From positions 124,001-188,000 of the forward strand of contig NZ_LMOG01000004.1 of NCBI RefSeq assembly GCF_001423495.1: a stretch of 64,000 bases of DNA, written 5' to 3'. Shown piece by piece: positions 34,901-41,532 of this stretch. Every line of letters starts with the position of its first letter. The stretch's first letter is position 1. The position numbers were made by a program, and so were the translations under genes. Source of the DNA: Xanthomonas sp. Leaf131. GTDB taxonomy: Bacteria > Pseudomonadota > Gammaproteobacteria > Xanthomonadales > Xanthomonadaceae. The notes under the pieces were generated by a model. It did not search any database, had not been told where the DNA came from, and worked only from the letters and a program-made list of their open reading frames with translations.

Positions 34901-34930
34901 GCGCCCGACGATCCAGAACTACCTGAATAG
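28916..34930 (+). CDS. Avs-like STAND NTPase with N-terminal nuclease domain
   Basis: A 2004-residue protein. Residues about 33-210 form a Cap4-like dsDNA endonuclease domain: RGYTRQYDAAAAAIYHGL, then IADDVVLGYDGEVVGHQFKTS with acidic Asp70/Asp71 and Gln84-x-Lys86, the D-QxK form of the PD-(D/E)xK site. Residues about 265-560 are a STAND P-loop NTPase: Walker A GPPGSGKST near 294-302 and Walker B TLIVVDGLDH near 384-393, followed by a winged-helix-like part (HGHPLATHYLIQALL). The remaining about 1,400 residues are long alpha-helical repeats, the expected ligand-sensing arm. Nuclease-NTPase-repeat order matches antiviral STAND (Avs) proteins that recognise phage terminase or portal. Which ligand is not readable here. 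Confidence 0.85.
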   Translation: MSTPDPTAPDPPSASPSPQSSPTPPGEGERRAQRGYTRQYDAAAAAIYHGLDRGDLRWVGLADRCAGIADDVVLGYDGEVVGHQFKTSRDPGTFRIRTLLTGASGLLPGLVVAWHELRGSCPGQNVRIRVVVSDGPADNDDVGGGGSTRQFVSHWQLHPSGSMAEWRTSPWWPIVEHFWTASTLAEPEFEEFFRRLELIHGDQADFATRYGITAQSRPQVDLIAQRLPKLVARVPGQDRWTREEILREMGWRDNETRHRHQFPIGIAVQRNPASESQLRRTLSASPSGYVSLVGPPGSGKSTLLQIALESEPQLTVVRYLAFVPGAAQGIGRAEAADFHEDLIVGMRRTGLLGVRFRRESPQDRREEFEALLAAAGQRFQETGVRTLIVVDGLDHVPREERPERSFLSELPLPFSVPQGVIFLLGTQRLDLPEIPPAVRDQADAAARRVDMAPLSQATISSMADAMGLPDSVPRSRLRELAHGHPLATHYLIQALLSAENEQAIDSILEDGFEYSGDIKAYYASALRGLVDDDEVMDVLGLVALAEAPLDLSLLEHFYSRPALERAWRAARHLLKRSQGGWSIFHNSFRLYVARAPRFRFGEPDSESSSRLYRQLVEIAERAGSDSPQRFLRLRYLMRVGEHMEVLAATTPAFFREQYLTGRPAYDIRDDIRLAFSSLKYVRDATAAFNLILASDEISRRASAFEDDRETIKALIALGQVDEAEALFEETGGDGYDVVDAWQDQGNTERARALFERIEPLHDLGSDSSIINPMTRQRELQRWAARAIDFRSSSEIMAGINRIVEMVRRESDQFNDPDDLGWSIRWEAALATVASDPSADIDVVIAAYELEPSVRATMRLVATRRALQGGAHERATSAITEIDDVATDAAELAEVPRELRRGVSLMAVRSGAVGNAQSLAAGLAVPAIAEIDDSTDYGLSKDISRAVIEHAELVTLLNEALPTSSPSSKPQLVPLQHFAEHAGILAARSRRDPQGMQAEVAQECAAFMRYVCRTVPGGGGEYFVIGQLDRAAPEVLSSLLKTAARISREEFARAIEAVDRILEDHPMVRGRTFSLEMMIAKAVANLGQNADDAERRLDGLLERRDQGTPSQFMESTARLAEAFARVGRPARGQALLAEQRAHTLGYALRAKKDPQYAFWMTLLRKANQADPSRRSERVRMLARQAIGMASTEGSDAAGRIAHGLILEAAIDSAQLGSSVADALLEAGLIKMPEIVDALMAGMIRRDPRIVLPCVKTWLSLCLPFHRAAYYRVSEEGSFIHGAIQTAGSEILDDIGRMLLDNIAIHAQVDVRAELIDALKAALSLRGADLATVEAARVRISGDAPLPRSGGNSPMRYDDALDMWALADRLDADAASGALSFEAGLAFRRLVSASDFNLALEVFDRHPKVQEDNRARFDLVDRALVEGQRVVAIRLTDEYQPDADRSFSWSWMMGGGRQRYYRARLQLEGESVYELAYANLASSLAAGDDATNSLLWDLDDIWPLLEPVPNWSGMWASVQDQLPHTRDYALGRDVDYEDGMSNSALIAKLFHKVISLPVSELQWQAGGGALSLSASDPAAFGILINSLLSDSGDSIVKGLQLLRSTGNPALPEQFALRIGDLADDEDFGVRVLARKLAEHWGLELRVGRSALPAFYGLSLPPLEVTERDETLRERPFGAPLVSDAAAWCAPFTHLIEKIASIAGVTEDHIRNRVQQLIDGWGGVQEFGSAGTAKLRGILQNLGLQLKYFAPHFVGGLRALRHVAGELDRAGRIDTDEVDSLLGDFGISLEWMRSAIDRRPEFVVRPVLPRSFSAEEEVWLAQVEEDLTVAVGAETILAELTHFQGRSSFTAYEWSRMRLLGTKLPPCQNPVSLFDRLPDSSFPVRAVTRRGIAPLPRFELTLDPGLANRLGWQATTDGTSRWFDANGQLVATAYCWRDGGPDGQTHGDCLYGEGAVIALTEVGRTQLEGLVGPRRVETVARRARSRNVQKHERFAASRAPDDPELPE

Positions 34931-35328
34931 TGCCGTTCGCTTTGCGCCGACATCTGAATCGCTTCCCGCTCGCATTGAATAGTTGCATTGCTACCGGTCA
35001 CTACCCATGTCTGTGATTCAACGCGGCTGGGAAGGCCATGCGCTCATCTCCCCCGGCTGTTCTCGAAGGCCCGCTCCTGACCGAAAGCAGACTGCACATA
35101 GAAGTGCACCACAGGAGTGCGACGCCTCGCGAGCGGGCTGAATGCCCAAAGGTGCTGCCACGGAGACATTGGTGAGCCGCGGCTATGGCTGACACTTACT
35201 GCGCTTTGGGCTGGCAGTGAGCTCCTATCTCTATCCATAGTGGCACTTGTGAAGACCGCACTGTGTACCCTGATTCTCTAGCGCCGGCCGAAGCGGAATA
35301 CAGCTAGAAATCAACCTGGGCCAAAGCT
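34931..35328. other. Gene-free stretch between the STAND gene and tniQ
   Basis: The two genes converge here. No supported open frame, terminator or RNA gene was found; small frames on the minus strand (35001-35238) look random. Confidence 0.5.
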
Positions 35329-36558
35329 TCACCACGAGCCATCTGAGCTGCAATCGACCAGCCCTCTGACCATGTGGACTGGCGCACCAGAGGCCGCACA
35401 AACCTGGACTACGAATTCTTTGATGGTCAGCTGCGCACGCACGTCAGCTCGTGCGGCAATGGCCGCGATCGCTTTTTCCCTTAACTTATTTGCCTTGCTC
35501 CTCTTCCACTTCAAATGCTTTTCACTGAGCGTCGTCGTCAGGTCCCGGAAGGTGCCACGAGCAGCCGAAATACTGAAATCGTTATTCCTGCAAAACTCTT
35601 CCGAAGACGGGAATGGCGGTCCGCTTTGAATCGCCAACTCCAGCTTGGCTTTGAACCAAGCGGTTCGCTTCTGTCGTAGATGCGAGGACGGGCGAGCAAC
35701 CCGTGTCTTGGGTGGCCGCTTGATGTCCAAGGTTGCCTGGCGTGCGGCTTGTGATGGGTCCACGATTAGCTGTAGGGCATCGACACCGAAGTGTGTCGCC
35801 ACTGCGACCAGCGTGGTCAGCTGCGGCTTAGCAGGCAGACTTCGGTTGTGAATGATGTCGCCCAAGTGCTTGGCAACATATTGTTCTGCGCCCTCTATAC
35901 CCTGGAAGAACCTCCGGATCGGATGTTTCTGCGCTGCCCCTATGAAGCCGATGCCACGAACGAGCACCTCGATCTGCTCCTCCCCGAACTCAGGTCGGGG
36001 GGAATATTCCGCCTTCGTGACCTTCGCAGCGAGGCTCTGCCTACAAAGTCTGCAGAGATGGAGCTCCTCTCGGCTTGAGTCACTGGCTTGGTAAACGCCG
36101 CAATGCGGACAGCTAGAACGCAAGCGAAGCCTATGCACACTACATCGCCTGTAGCCCTGCACGCGCCACACCAGTCGATCATATGTAGGCTCGCCTGACG
36201 CAATGTCGTCTCTAAAGCAGCCGGGGCACCAGGAGCGCGAGTGGGCGATCGAGCCGATGCAGTTCGCAGCGCATACGTTCCTGAGCGGCAGCAACGTGCA
36301 TCCTGTGAAGTCGATGCCCAGCGCATCGCGGAGGGCCTCAACGGCCAATGAGACATTTGGGCTGTATCCGTCCCAGCGCAGCTCTTCGCATCGCGGCAGA
36401 TATCTACCCCGCTCAACCTCCCACCAATCGCGGAGGTTTGTCACAAACTGGTACCGGGTTACACCGTGCGCTACCGCCAGACGCTGCAGCACGGACGAGA
36501 GGCACTCCACTTCAAGCGCTCCGACGGCCACAGGCCGCACCGAAAAGTAGCGCGTCAT
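35329..36558 (-). CDS. tniQ: TniQ family target-selection protein
   Basis: A 409-residue TniQ/TnsD-type protein. It begins MTRYFSVRPVAVGALEVECLSSVLQRLA. Two zinc sites are visible: Cys111, Cys114, Cys139, His142 (WCPGCFRDD...YRRCSVHRLRL) and Cys150, Cys153, Cys169, Cys172. The C-terminal 200 residues are helical with basic HTH-like segments. Its length lies between short CAST TniQ proteins and full TnsD. Its ATG overlaps the tnsC stop (ATGA). It probably recognises the insertion target, here perhaps the tRNA 3' end, and recruits TnsC. Confidence 0.9.
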   Translation of the reverse strand: MTRYFSVRPVAVGALEVECLSSVLQRLAVAHGVTRYQFVTNLRDWWEVERGRYLPRCEELRWDGYSPNVSLAVEALRDALGIDFTGCTLLPLRNVCAANCIGSIAHSRSWCPGCFRDDIASGEPTYDRLVWRVQGYRRCSVHRLRLRSSCPHCGVYQASDSSREELHLCRLCRQSLAAKVTKAEYSPRPEFGEEQIEVLVRGIGFIGAAQKHPIRRFFQGIEGAEQYVAKHLGDIIHNRSLPAKPQLTTLVAVATHFGVDALQLIVDPSQAARQATLDIKRPPKTRVARPSSHLRQKRTAWFKAKLELAIQSGPPFPSSEEFCRNNDFSISAARGTFRDLTTTLSEKHLKWKRSKANKLREKAIAAIAARADVRAQLTIKEFVVQVCAASGAPVHMVRGLVDCSSDGSW

Positions 36559-37580
36559 AGCGCCATCTCGGGCTTTGCGAGAGAGTCACGCGTCGGCTTT
36601 CGTCTCCCTGGTTTCAGCCGTCGAGCTTTTCGGCCTATACCCCCCTCACTTGTCAAATGAGTGCTGCTTGCGTTCTCCCCCTGGCGCCCACTCTCTATAG
36701 GCCTAAGGACACTCTCCCCATAGTCAATCTCGCTGGCTATGGAATCGATCTGCTGAAAATAGCGCACCTTTCGAAAGTGCTCACTCCGCAGCCGCGTGGC
36801 GCCTGATGCATCCATCTGCCCCAGTGCGGCGAGCACCCAGCTGCTGATAAGACCACATGAACCCAAGGTGCCGTCGTAGACAAGATCGCTCATGGAGAGG
36901 AGCGAATTACCTCTCGCCCATGGGAGAAGCTGGTCGAACGTAGCCAAGATCGACTCGAACTGCCTCATCTGGGCATCGCTTCTTCCGTAGCGAGGAAACT
37001 CGATCAGCGTGAGCCTGCCATTGAAGTGTGCCGAGCAGAAGCATCCCTTCAGAAGCTCGTAGCCCCCAACAAGCACAATCACCGCACCAGTCTCGTTGCC
37101 CAAGCACTTCAGAGACTCAAGCGCAGCCTCCCTACCACCGCTATTTTTGATCCTTAGAAGATGGTGCGCCTCGTCGACGATGATCAGCTTGGTCTCTCTG
37201 TGCTTGATCGCCCTTCGGAGCGCCAACCGTGCGTTCGTTTCGGTCTGTGATACACGGGACTTTCCGCTCGACGTGCCGTAGAACGGGTGCTCTAACTGGC
37301 CAAGTAGATCAAGTGTCAGATATCGCATCGACATGAAGCCGGCATCGGTCCTACTACAATCGACCACGACGTAAGGAATGTATCCATCCTGCATCCGCGG
37401 ATACACCTGCTTCGCTGCAGCGCGGATGGCTGTGCTCTTGCCGACCCGTGTCGGGCCCACCAGCGCCAGAACGGAGCCTGGCACGGCAAATGTCATCTGC
37501 GAAACGGCAGCTCTAATGGTCTGATCGAAGTGAAAGTGCCTCACTTTGGCACTGGCGATGCTATCGCGCAGGGGCATCAT
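36555..37580 (-). CDS. tnsC: TnsC AAA+ transposition regulator
   Basis: A 341-residue AAA+ ATPase. Walker A is GPTRVGKST (42-50), Walker B LIIVDEAHH (132-140), and a sensor region GAVIVLVGGYEL follows. It resembles TnsC/TniB proteins that form rings on DNA and link the targeting protein to the transposase. The C-terminal 60 residues are basic (RRLKPGRRKPTRD), perhaps for contact with TnsAB. It overlaps tnsAB upstream and tniQ downstream, so all three are one transcript. Confidence 0.92.
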   Translation of the reverse strand: MMPLRDSIASAKVRHFHFDQTIRAAVSQMTFAVPGSVLALVGPTRVGKSTAIRAAAKQVYPRMQDGYIPYVVVDCSRTDAGFMSMRYLTLDLLGQLEHPFYGTSSGKSRVSQTETNARLALRRAIKHRETKLIIVDEAHHLLRIKNSGGREAALESLKCLGNETGAVIVLVGGYELLKGCFCSAHFNGRLTLIEFPRYGRSDAQMRQFESILATFDQLLPWARGNSLLSMSDLVYDGTLGSCGLISSWVLAALGQMDASGATRLRSEHFRKVRYFQQIDSIASEIDYGESVLRPIESGRQGENASSTHLTSEGGIGRKARRLKPGRRKPTRDSLAKPEMAL

Positions 37581-39952
37581 GACCAGTATTCCGTCTTCAG
37601 AGTGGCCGCCTCGATAGGTCTTGGTGGCAACTTCCTCCTTGTTTCTGCACGCTTAGTTGGCTTCGCCTGTGCCTGCTTGGGTTGTAACTTTGCAGTGAGC
37701 TGCCTAGTGAGCTCGGCAGAAGCAATTGCAGCCTCCTTCCTCAGCGCACTTCGCACATTTGAGCACTCCAAGTGGCGAATTGACGTAAGCGCAGGGGTGA
37801 AATCTTTGCTGAGATCCGTTGCGCTTGGAGATCCATGACGACATATGACGAGCACACCATCAACGAGGGCGTACAAGACGTTCATGTCCCACGGTTCTTC
37901 GAAAATTTGCAGCGGGGTGTGGCTATCTCTGATATCAAAAAGCTTTGGATGAGTGAACCAGCGGCCCAAGTGACGGATTCCGCGAGCCAAGTCCACCTTC
38001 AACCTTTTCTTCAGAGGCATAGCAGTGAGTGCCAGGAAATCGGTGCTAAACGGTGTTAAAACACCGCTCTCGGGAAAGAGAGACAGCGCATTAACGGACT
38101 TGGCAGATCGAGTGTCCACATCGGCGCTCGCTGCACCATGATTGAAGAGCTCAAATGTGAATCTATCGATAGCATCATGAGCTTCAGCAAGCGTCCAAGC
38201 GGCGTGGAATCTTCCCTTGTGTGTCATGACAGCAGAGCGCCCTCTGTTGTCATTATTCGTATTGCCGAGTTGCGAACTTAAGAACGCTTTCAACGAGTGA
38301 AACCAGCCTTCAATGATGCCTCCGTATCTAGGGCAGCCAGGTGGCCGACGTTGAATCGTCACTCCAAGTCTGCCTAGCACAACCTCAAAGTACTCGGCAT
38401 GGAACTCGGCACCATTGTCGACCACGATCGTCTCAGGCAATCGCCCATGTCGCCTGACGCAGTCGCGAATGACGCCTAAGCAACTATGGCGGCTTGGCGC
38501 CATGAAGCTAAGTGAAAAGGCCAGTACAGAGCCAGTCGCCTGGTCGCGCATTGCGGTGAGCTGGGGGCGCTGCGTGTACCTCTTCTTTCCCTCTGCAATA
38601 ACGACATGAATATCGCAGAGATAGTGGTCAACGTGTGCACGTTCAAAGGCTCTGACTGGTGAGAGATGCTTCAGAGATGGTGCCACTGGGTGCGCAGCCG
38701 CCGCAGCCGCACGCTTCCCGCTGCGTGACGCAGCTACCTCTTCGGCAGGGACACGCTTGCTGCGCAAAGCGTAAGTGCCGTAGGCAACAGGTACCGATGA
38801 TCGAGCTAGCTCTCCTCTTGCAATCGCTTCTTGATGGTCAACCAGGTATTGGCTATATGCAGCCAAGCGAGAGAGACAAAGACTGCTCAGATAGTGTTTG
38901 CGCAAAGATGACGCGAGTAGACCCTCCTCATCTTCAGATAGGCGCGGCGTCCGGTTTCCTTTACGCCGATGATGAGGCCTGAGGGCAATAGGATTCCCGC
39001 CTGATGCCAACAATTGATTCTTCCATCGGCGAATGCTTCGACGGCAGCGATGTGTCGGTATTTCTCCACGCAAGACAAGGAGACGATGATGAGCTTCCTG
39101 CAGCTCTACACTTGACAGCTGGGCAGTATCTTCCTTGTCGACTGCCAGTGCCGCCCGCGCAGATGCCTGCGCTTCTATCGCATCCTTGGAGCGAGATATA
39201 AAGCACTCGCTCGGAACCGAGAGCCGCGAATGATCGACGTCAGTGAAAAGGCCGCCCTGCTCGATTAGACGCACAATAGGCGTCGCTGTTGAGATATCAG
39301 CAGCAAGCATGAGCTGCCTCATGCTCAGCACCCCACTAGGCCCTAGCGCCGAAAGTATCCTGCCCAACTTTCGTGCAGTGCTCGGCTCAGTTTCAGCGCC
39401 GCGCACCTGAAGCATCAAGCGATAGTTGTCTACTCTTATCTTGTGTGACTGGCCATCAGAGTAAATTAGATGCAGCAGGCCGATTTCAAAGAAGTGTTCA
39501 GATGCAGCCACATCTTTGGCTTCCACTCCGTCCCATGTCCATCGCCGAGGTTGCTCGCGAGACAGACGCTCGCATTGATCTGCGGGCTTGACCTGGATCA
39601 CATGGGCTTCGTTGCGTCTCATGACCAAAAAATCCGGAACATAGGAGCAACGGCGTCGTCGTCCCTTTGAGTCACGAACTACTAGTGCCACGCTCGGCGG
39701 CTGCTCCCAGTACTCAACAACGTCTGGGTCGTACTCTAGCTGGACCGCCAGGGCGAACTCTTCCGAGCTCTCGAATGCCATGGTGGATCCCATCTTGGAG
39801 CTTGGATAACGCCAGACGGTATTACGTGTGTTGACTGACTCCACTCTGCGGGAAGGGGCGCTAGACCTAGTCCGGTGTAGATAGGCGATTGCAAGCTCCG
39901 ACAGACCCAAGCATTTAGCGTACTCAGCAAATTCGGCGGCAGTGATAGGCAT
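37577..39952 (-). CDS. tnsAB: TnsA-TnsB fusion transposase
   Basis: A 791-residue protein starting at MPITAAEFAEYAKCLGL behind a perfect AGGAGG. The N-terminal 180 residues are a TnsA endonuclease domain: MAFESSEEFALAVQLEYDPDV with Glu64/65, YVPDFLV with Asp107, and IQVKP with Gln120 and Lys122. The rest is TnsB, an rve-type integrase: Asp near 441 (AHVDHYL), Asp near 511 (VVDNGAEFH) and Glu near 547 (GIIEGWFHSL), a D-D-35-E triad, then a beta-barrel and a basic tail. The fusion should cut both strands at each end and so move by cut-and-paste. Confidence 0.93.
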   Translation of the reverse strand: MPITAAEFAEYAKCLGLSELAIAYLHRTRSSAPSRRVESVNTRNTVWRYPSSKMGSTMAFESSEEFALAVQLEYDPDVVEYWEQPPSVALVVRDSKGRRRRCSYVPDFLVMRRNEAHVIQVKPADQCERLSREQPRRWTWDGVEAKDVAASEHFFEIGLLHLIYSDGQSHKIRVDNYRLMLQVRGAETEPSTARKLGRILSALGPSGVLSMRQLMLAADISTATPIVRLIEQGGLFTDVDHSRLSVPSECFISRSKDAIEAQASARAALAVDKEDTAQLSSVELQEAHHRLLVLRGEIPTHRCRRSIRRWKNQLLASGGNPIALRPHHRRKGNRTPRLSEDEEGLLASSLRKHYLSSLCLSRLAAYSQYLVDHQEAIARGELARSSVPVAYGTYALRSKRVPAEEVAASRSGKRAAAAAAHPVAPSLKHLSPVRAFERAHVDHYLCDIHVVIAEGKKRYTQRPQLTAMRDQATGSVLAFSLSFMAPSRHSCLGVIRDCVRRHGRLPETIVVDNGAEFHAEYFEVVLGRLGVTIQRRPPGCPRYGGIIEGWFHSLKAFLSSQLGNTNNDNRGRSAVMTHKGRFHAAWTLAEAHDAIDRFTFELFNHGAASADVDTRSAKSVNALSLFPESGVLTPFSTDFLALTAMPLKKRLKVDLARGIRHLGRWFTHPKLFDIRDSHTPLQIFEEPWDMNVLYALVDGVLVICRHGSPSATDLSKDFTPALTSIRHLECSNVRSALRKEAAIASAELTRQLTAKLQPKQAQAKPTKRAETRRKLPPRPIEAATLKTEYWS

Positions 39953-39956
39953 ACGA

Positions 39957-40119
39957 CCTCCTACGCCGCGGCTACCCGCGGCGGAGAAAAAAAGAGAAGG
40001 CTCGCGGCATGCCGCGGGGCTTGACTTCCTTGGAGGGCTACTCGCAATATCTAGCAACGGGCGACAATCCGTGCGTTAGACCAAAGGCCGCACACTCGTA
40101 ATGTGCGGCCTTTGCTTTT
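39957..40119 (-). promoter_or_regulatory. Structured leader of the tnsAB operon
   Basis: On the minus strand, reading toward tnsAB, there are three inverted repeats: a 12-bp stem at 40083-40113, the palindrome CGCGGCATGCCGCG at 40003-40016, and CGCCGCGG-ctac-CCGCGGCG at 39964-39983. The last lies one base before the AGGAGG ribosome site (39957-39962). Such an arrangement could control transposase expression by attenuation, repressor binding or hiding of the ribosome site. Confidence 0.5.
40083..40119 (+). terminator. Strong hairpin with T-run, probable terminator
   Basis: Stem AAAGGCCGCACA pairs with TGTGCGGCCTTT around a 7-base loop and is followed by GCTTTT on the plus strand. As the plus strand has no gene here, it may end a short unannotated transcript or, because the stem itself carries A and T runs, stop transcripts from both sides. 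Confidence 0.65.
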
Positions 40120-40142
40120 GAGGGCCCCGTAGCTGAACTAGC

Positions 40143-40424
40143 TCATGGGGTGATCTCCTCTTTATTCAATGACTGCTGGAGCCACGCACAAAGTTCTTCA
40201 CGCCGTGCGAACCAACCGCGACGACCCGGAAGAGTGAACATTGCGATCTCGAGGCGGCCTGTTCTACGCGCTTTCGCAAGCGCTTCCCTAGACGGGAACC
40301 CCATCAAGCGTGCTGTGTCGGCCGCTGAGAGGATCGGACTGTTAGGAACTATTACGCCGGACGGCAAGGGGTTCCATTGAGCGGGGTCCGAGCGATTGGT
40401 CGTGATCTCAGCAGAACTGGACAT
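40143..40424 (-). CDS. Small helix-turn-helix / excisionase-like protein
   Basis: A 93-residue protein starting MSSSAEITTNRSDPAQW. The C-terminal part SPILSAADTARLMGFPSREALAKARRTGRLEIAMFTLPGRRGWFARREELCAWLQQ has the form of a MerR/excisionase winged helix: a helix-turn-helix, a two-strand wing and a closing helix. It lies upstream of tnsAB in the same direction and may regulate the transposase operon. Longer start at 40490 is possible but would overlap the divergent promoter region. Confidence 0.68.
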   Translation of the reverse strand: MSSSAEITTNRSDPAQWNPLPSGVIVPNSPILSAADTARLMGFPSREALAKARRTGRLEIAMFTLPGRRGWFARREELCAWLQQSLNKEEITP

Positions 40425-40552
40425 TCTTAGTCGCGCTCCATCCGCCTTCGGCCGTGTCTGAGTGACGTAATAGCTTACAATCGCATTCAATGCAAGTCAT
40501 TGATTTGAATGATATATTTATATCGAACTTGGTTTGCTGGAAGGAAGGTCTT

Positions 40553-40873
40553 ATGAAAAGTAAACAGCCAGACTTCGACGGGCAGTCTAAGGTAGATGAT
40601 CAGCAGCTGAGTGCAGCCGTGCTTCCTTTCAGGCTGAAGCGCAAAGTCGCCGAATATTGCGCGATTGGAATAGGGGAGCTCGAAGGCTTGGAGCGGATAT
40701 GCAAGCGTTCTGATGTCACTTGGCTTGGGGAGAGCGAAGTACCTATCTCGGTGCTGCACGAGCTCTCGCGTATCCTGGACAGTCACCCAGAGCTTCGCGC
40801 AATGAGGATCCTCGACCATAAAGGTCATGAAATGACTCTGTGGACCGGCAATCTTCCGAATGGGTACGGCTAG
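40553..40873 (+). CDS. Small protein of unknown function, divergent from the HTH gene
   Basis: A 106-residue protein starting at MKSKQPDFDGQSKVDD behind AAGGAAGG. The middle (VLPFRLKRKVAEYCAIGIGELEGLERIC) is probably helical, followed by SVLHELSRILDSHPELRAMRILDHKGHEMTLWTGN. No family recognised. The good ribosome site and AT-rich upstream region make this strand more likely than the long antisense frame on the minus strand. Its place opposite the HTH gene suggests shared control. Confidence 0.55.
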   Translation: MKSKQPDFDGQSKVDDQQLSAAVLPFRLKRKVAEYCAIGIGELEGLERICKRSDVTWLGESEVPISVLHELSRILDSHPELRAMRILDHKGHEMTLWTGNLPNGYG

Positions 40874-41532
40874 CATTTTCTAAGATCGCGCCCATCGCTA
40901 AGGCAGTGCTGCGGCTTTTGCAGAATTGCGATACTGACGCAATGGCAGCCGCTAGGGTTCGACGTTGTCGTGGGCAACTCTGTGAGGTACAGCTGGTGAG
41001 TGATCAGCGCCGAGGGCTAAGGGTCCTCAACAACTACTTGGCGTTGGGAATCTTGAATGCACCCGTTCCCTGCTGAGCGCACTTTATCGTACTTCTGTGG
41101 ATCAAGCGGAGTACCCAGTAGCCATGGGCAGACATGTGGGATACAAATGTGTCCCACGACCACGCTAACTCGACGGCGACCTGGTCGGGGTGAAGCTTAT
41201 ATCCTAGGCCCGCAGCGGGCAGGCGGTGGTGGCTCGGCTCAATGACGAATTGACGATAAATCGGCTGTTGCGCTTACCGATGATCTGCGCCTGCTGCAGC
41301 CCAATCCCGGCTATGCACCGATCAAGATGGAACCCGGACAAGATCTTGCTGTCGAGGTCGTGTTCTACGATTTGTTTCGGGGGGGATGACATGGATGTAA
41401 TGGTCGAGCTGCTGCGCGACCGCCGTTCGCGGAAAGGGCGGCCTAAGCGCTGACACTCAGGAAATATGGCGCTCAAGCTATAGGTTCTGTATTGTCCCAA
41501 GTTCCGAATCAGGGCCTTGGGGAAGTTTAACT
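40874..41532. other. Gene-poor stretch with a coding fragment
   Basis: No complete gene. At 41241-41390 (plus) a frame without a start codon reads TDDLRLLQPNPGYAPIKMEP and then QDLAVEVVFYDLFRGG before a stop. It reads like the C-terminal end of a real protein whose 5' part is lost. The rest looks non-coding. Confidence 0.4.

Noticed and set aside
40487-40876. 129-codon minus-strand frame opposite the small unknown gene
   Set aside because: The plus-strand frame has a good AAGGAAGG site; the minus one has none and would run into the divergent promoter region.
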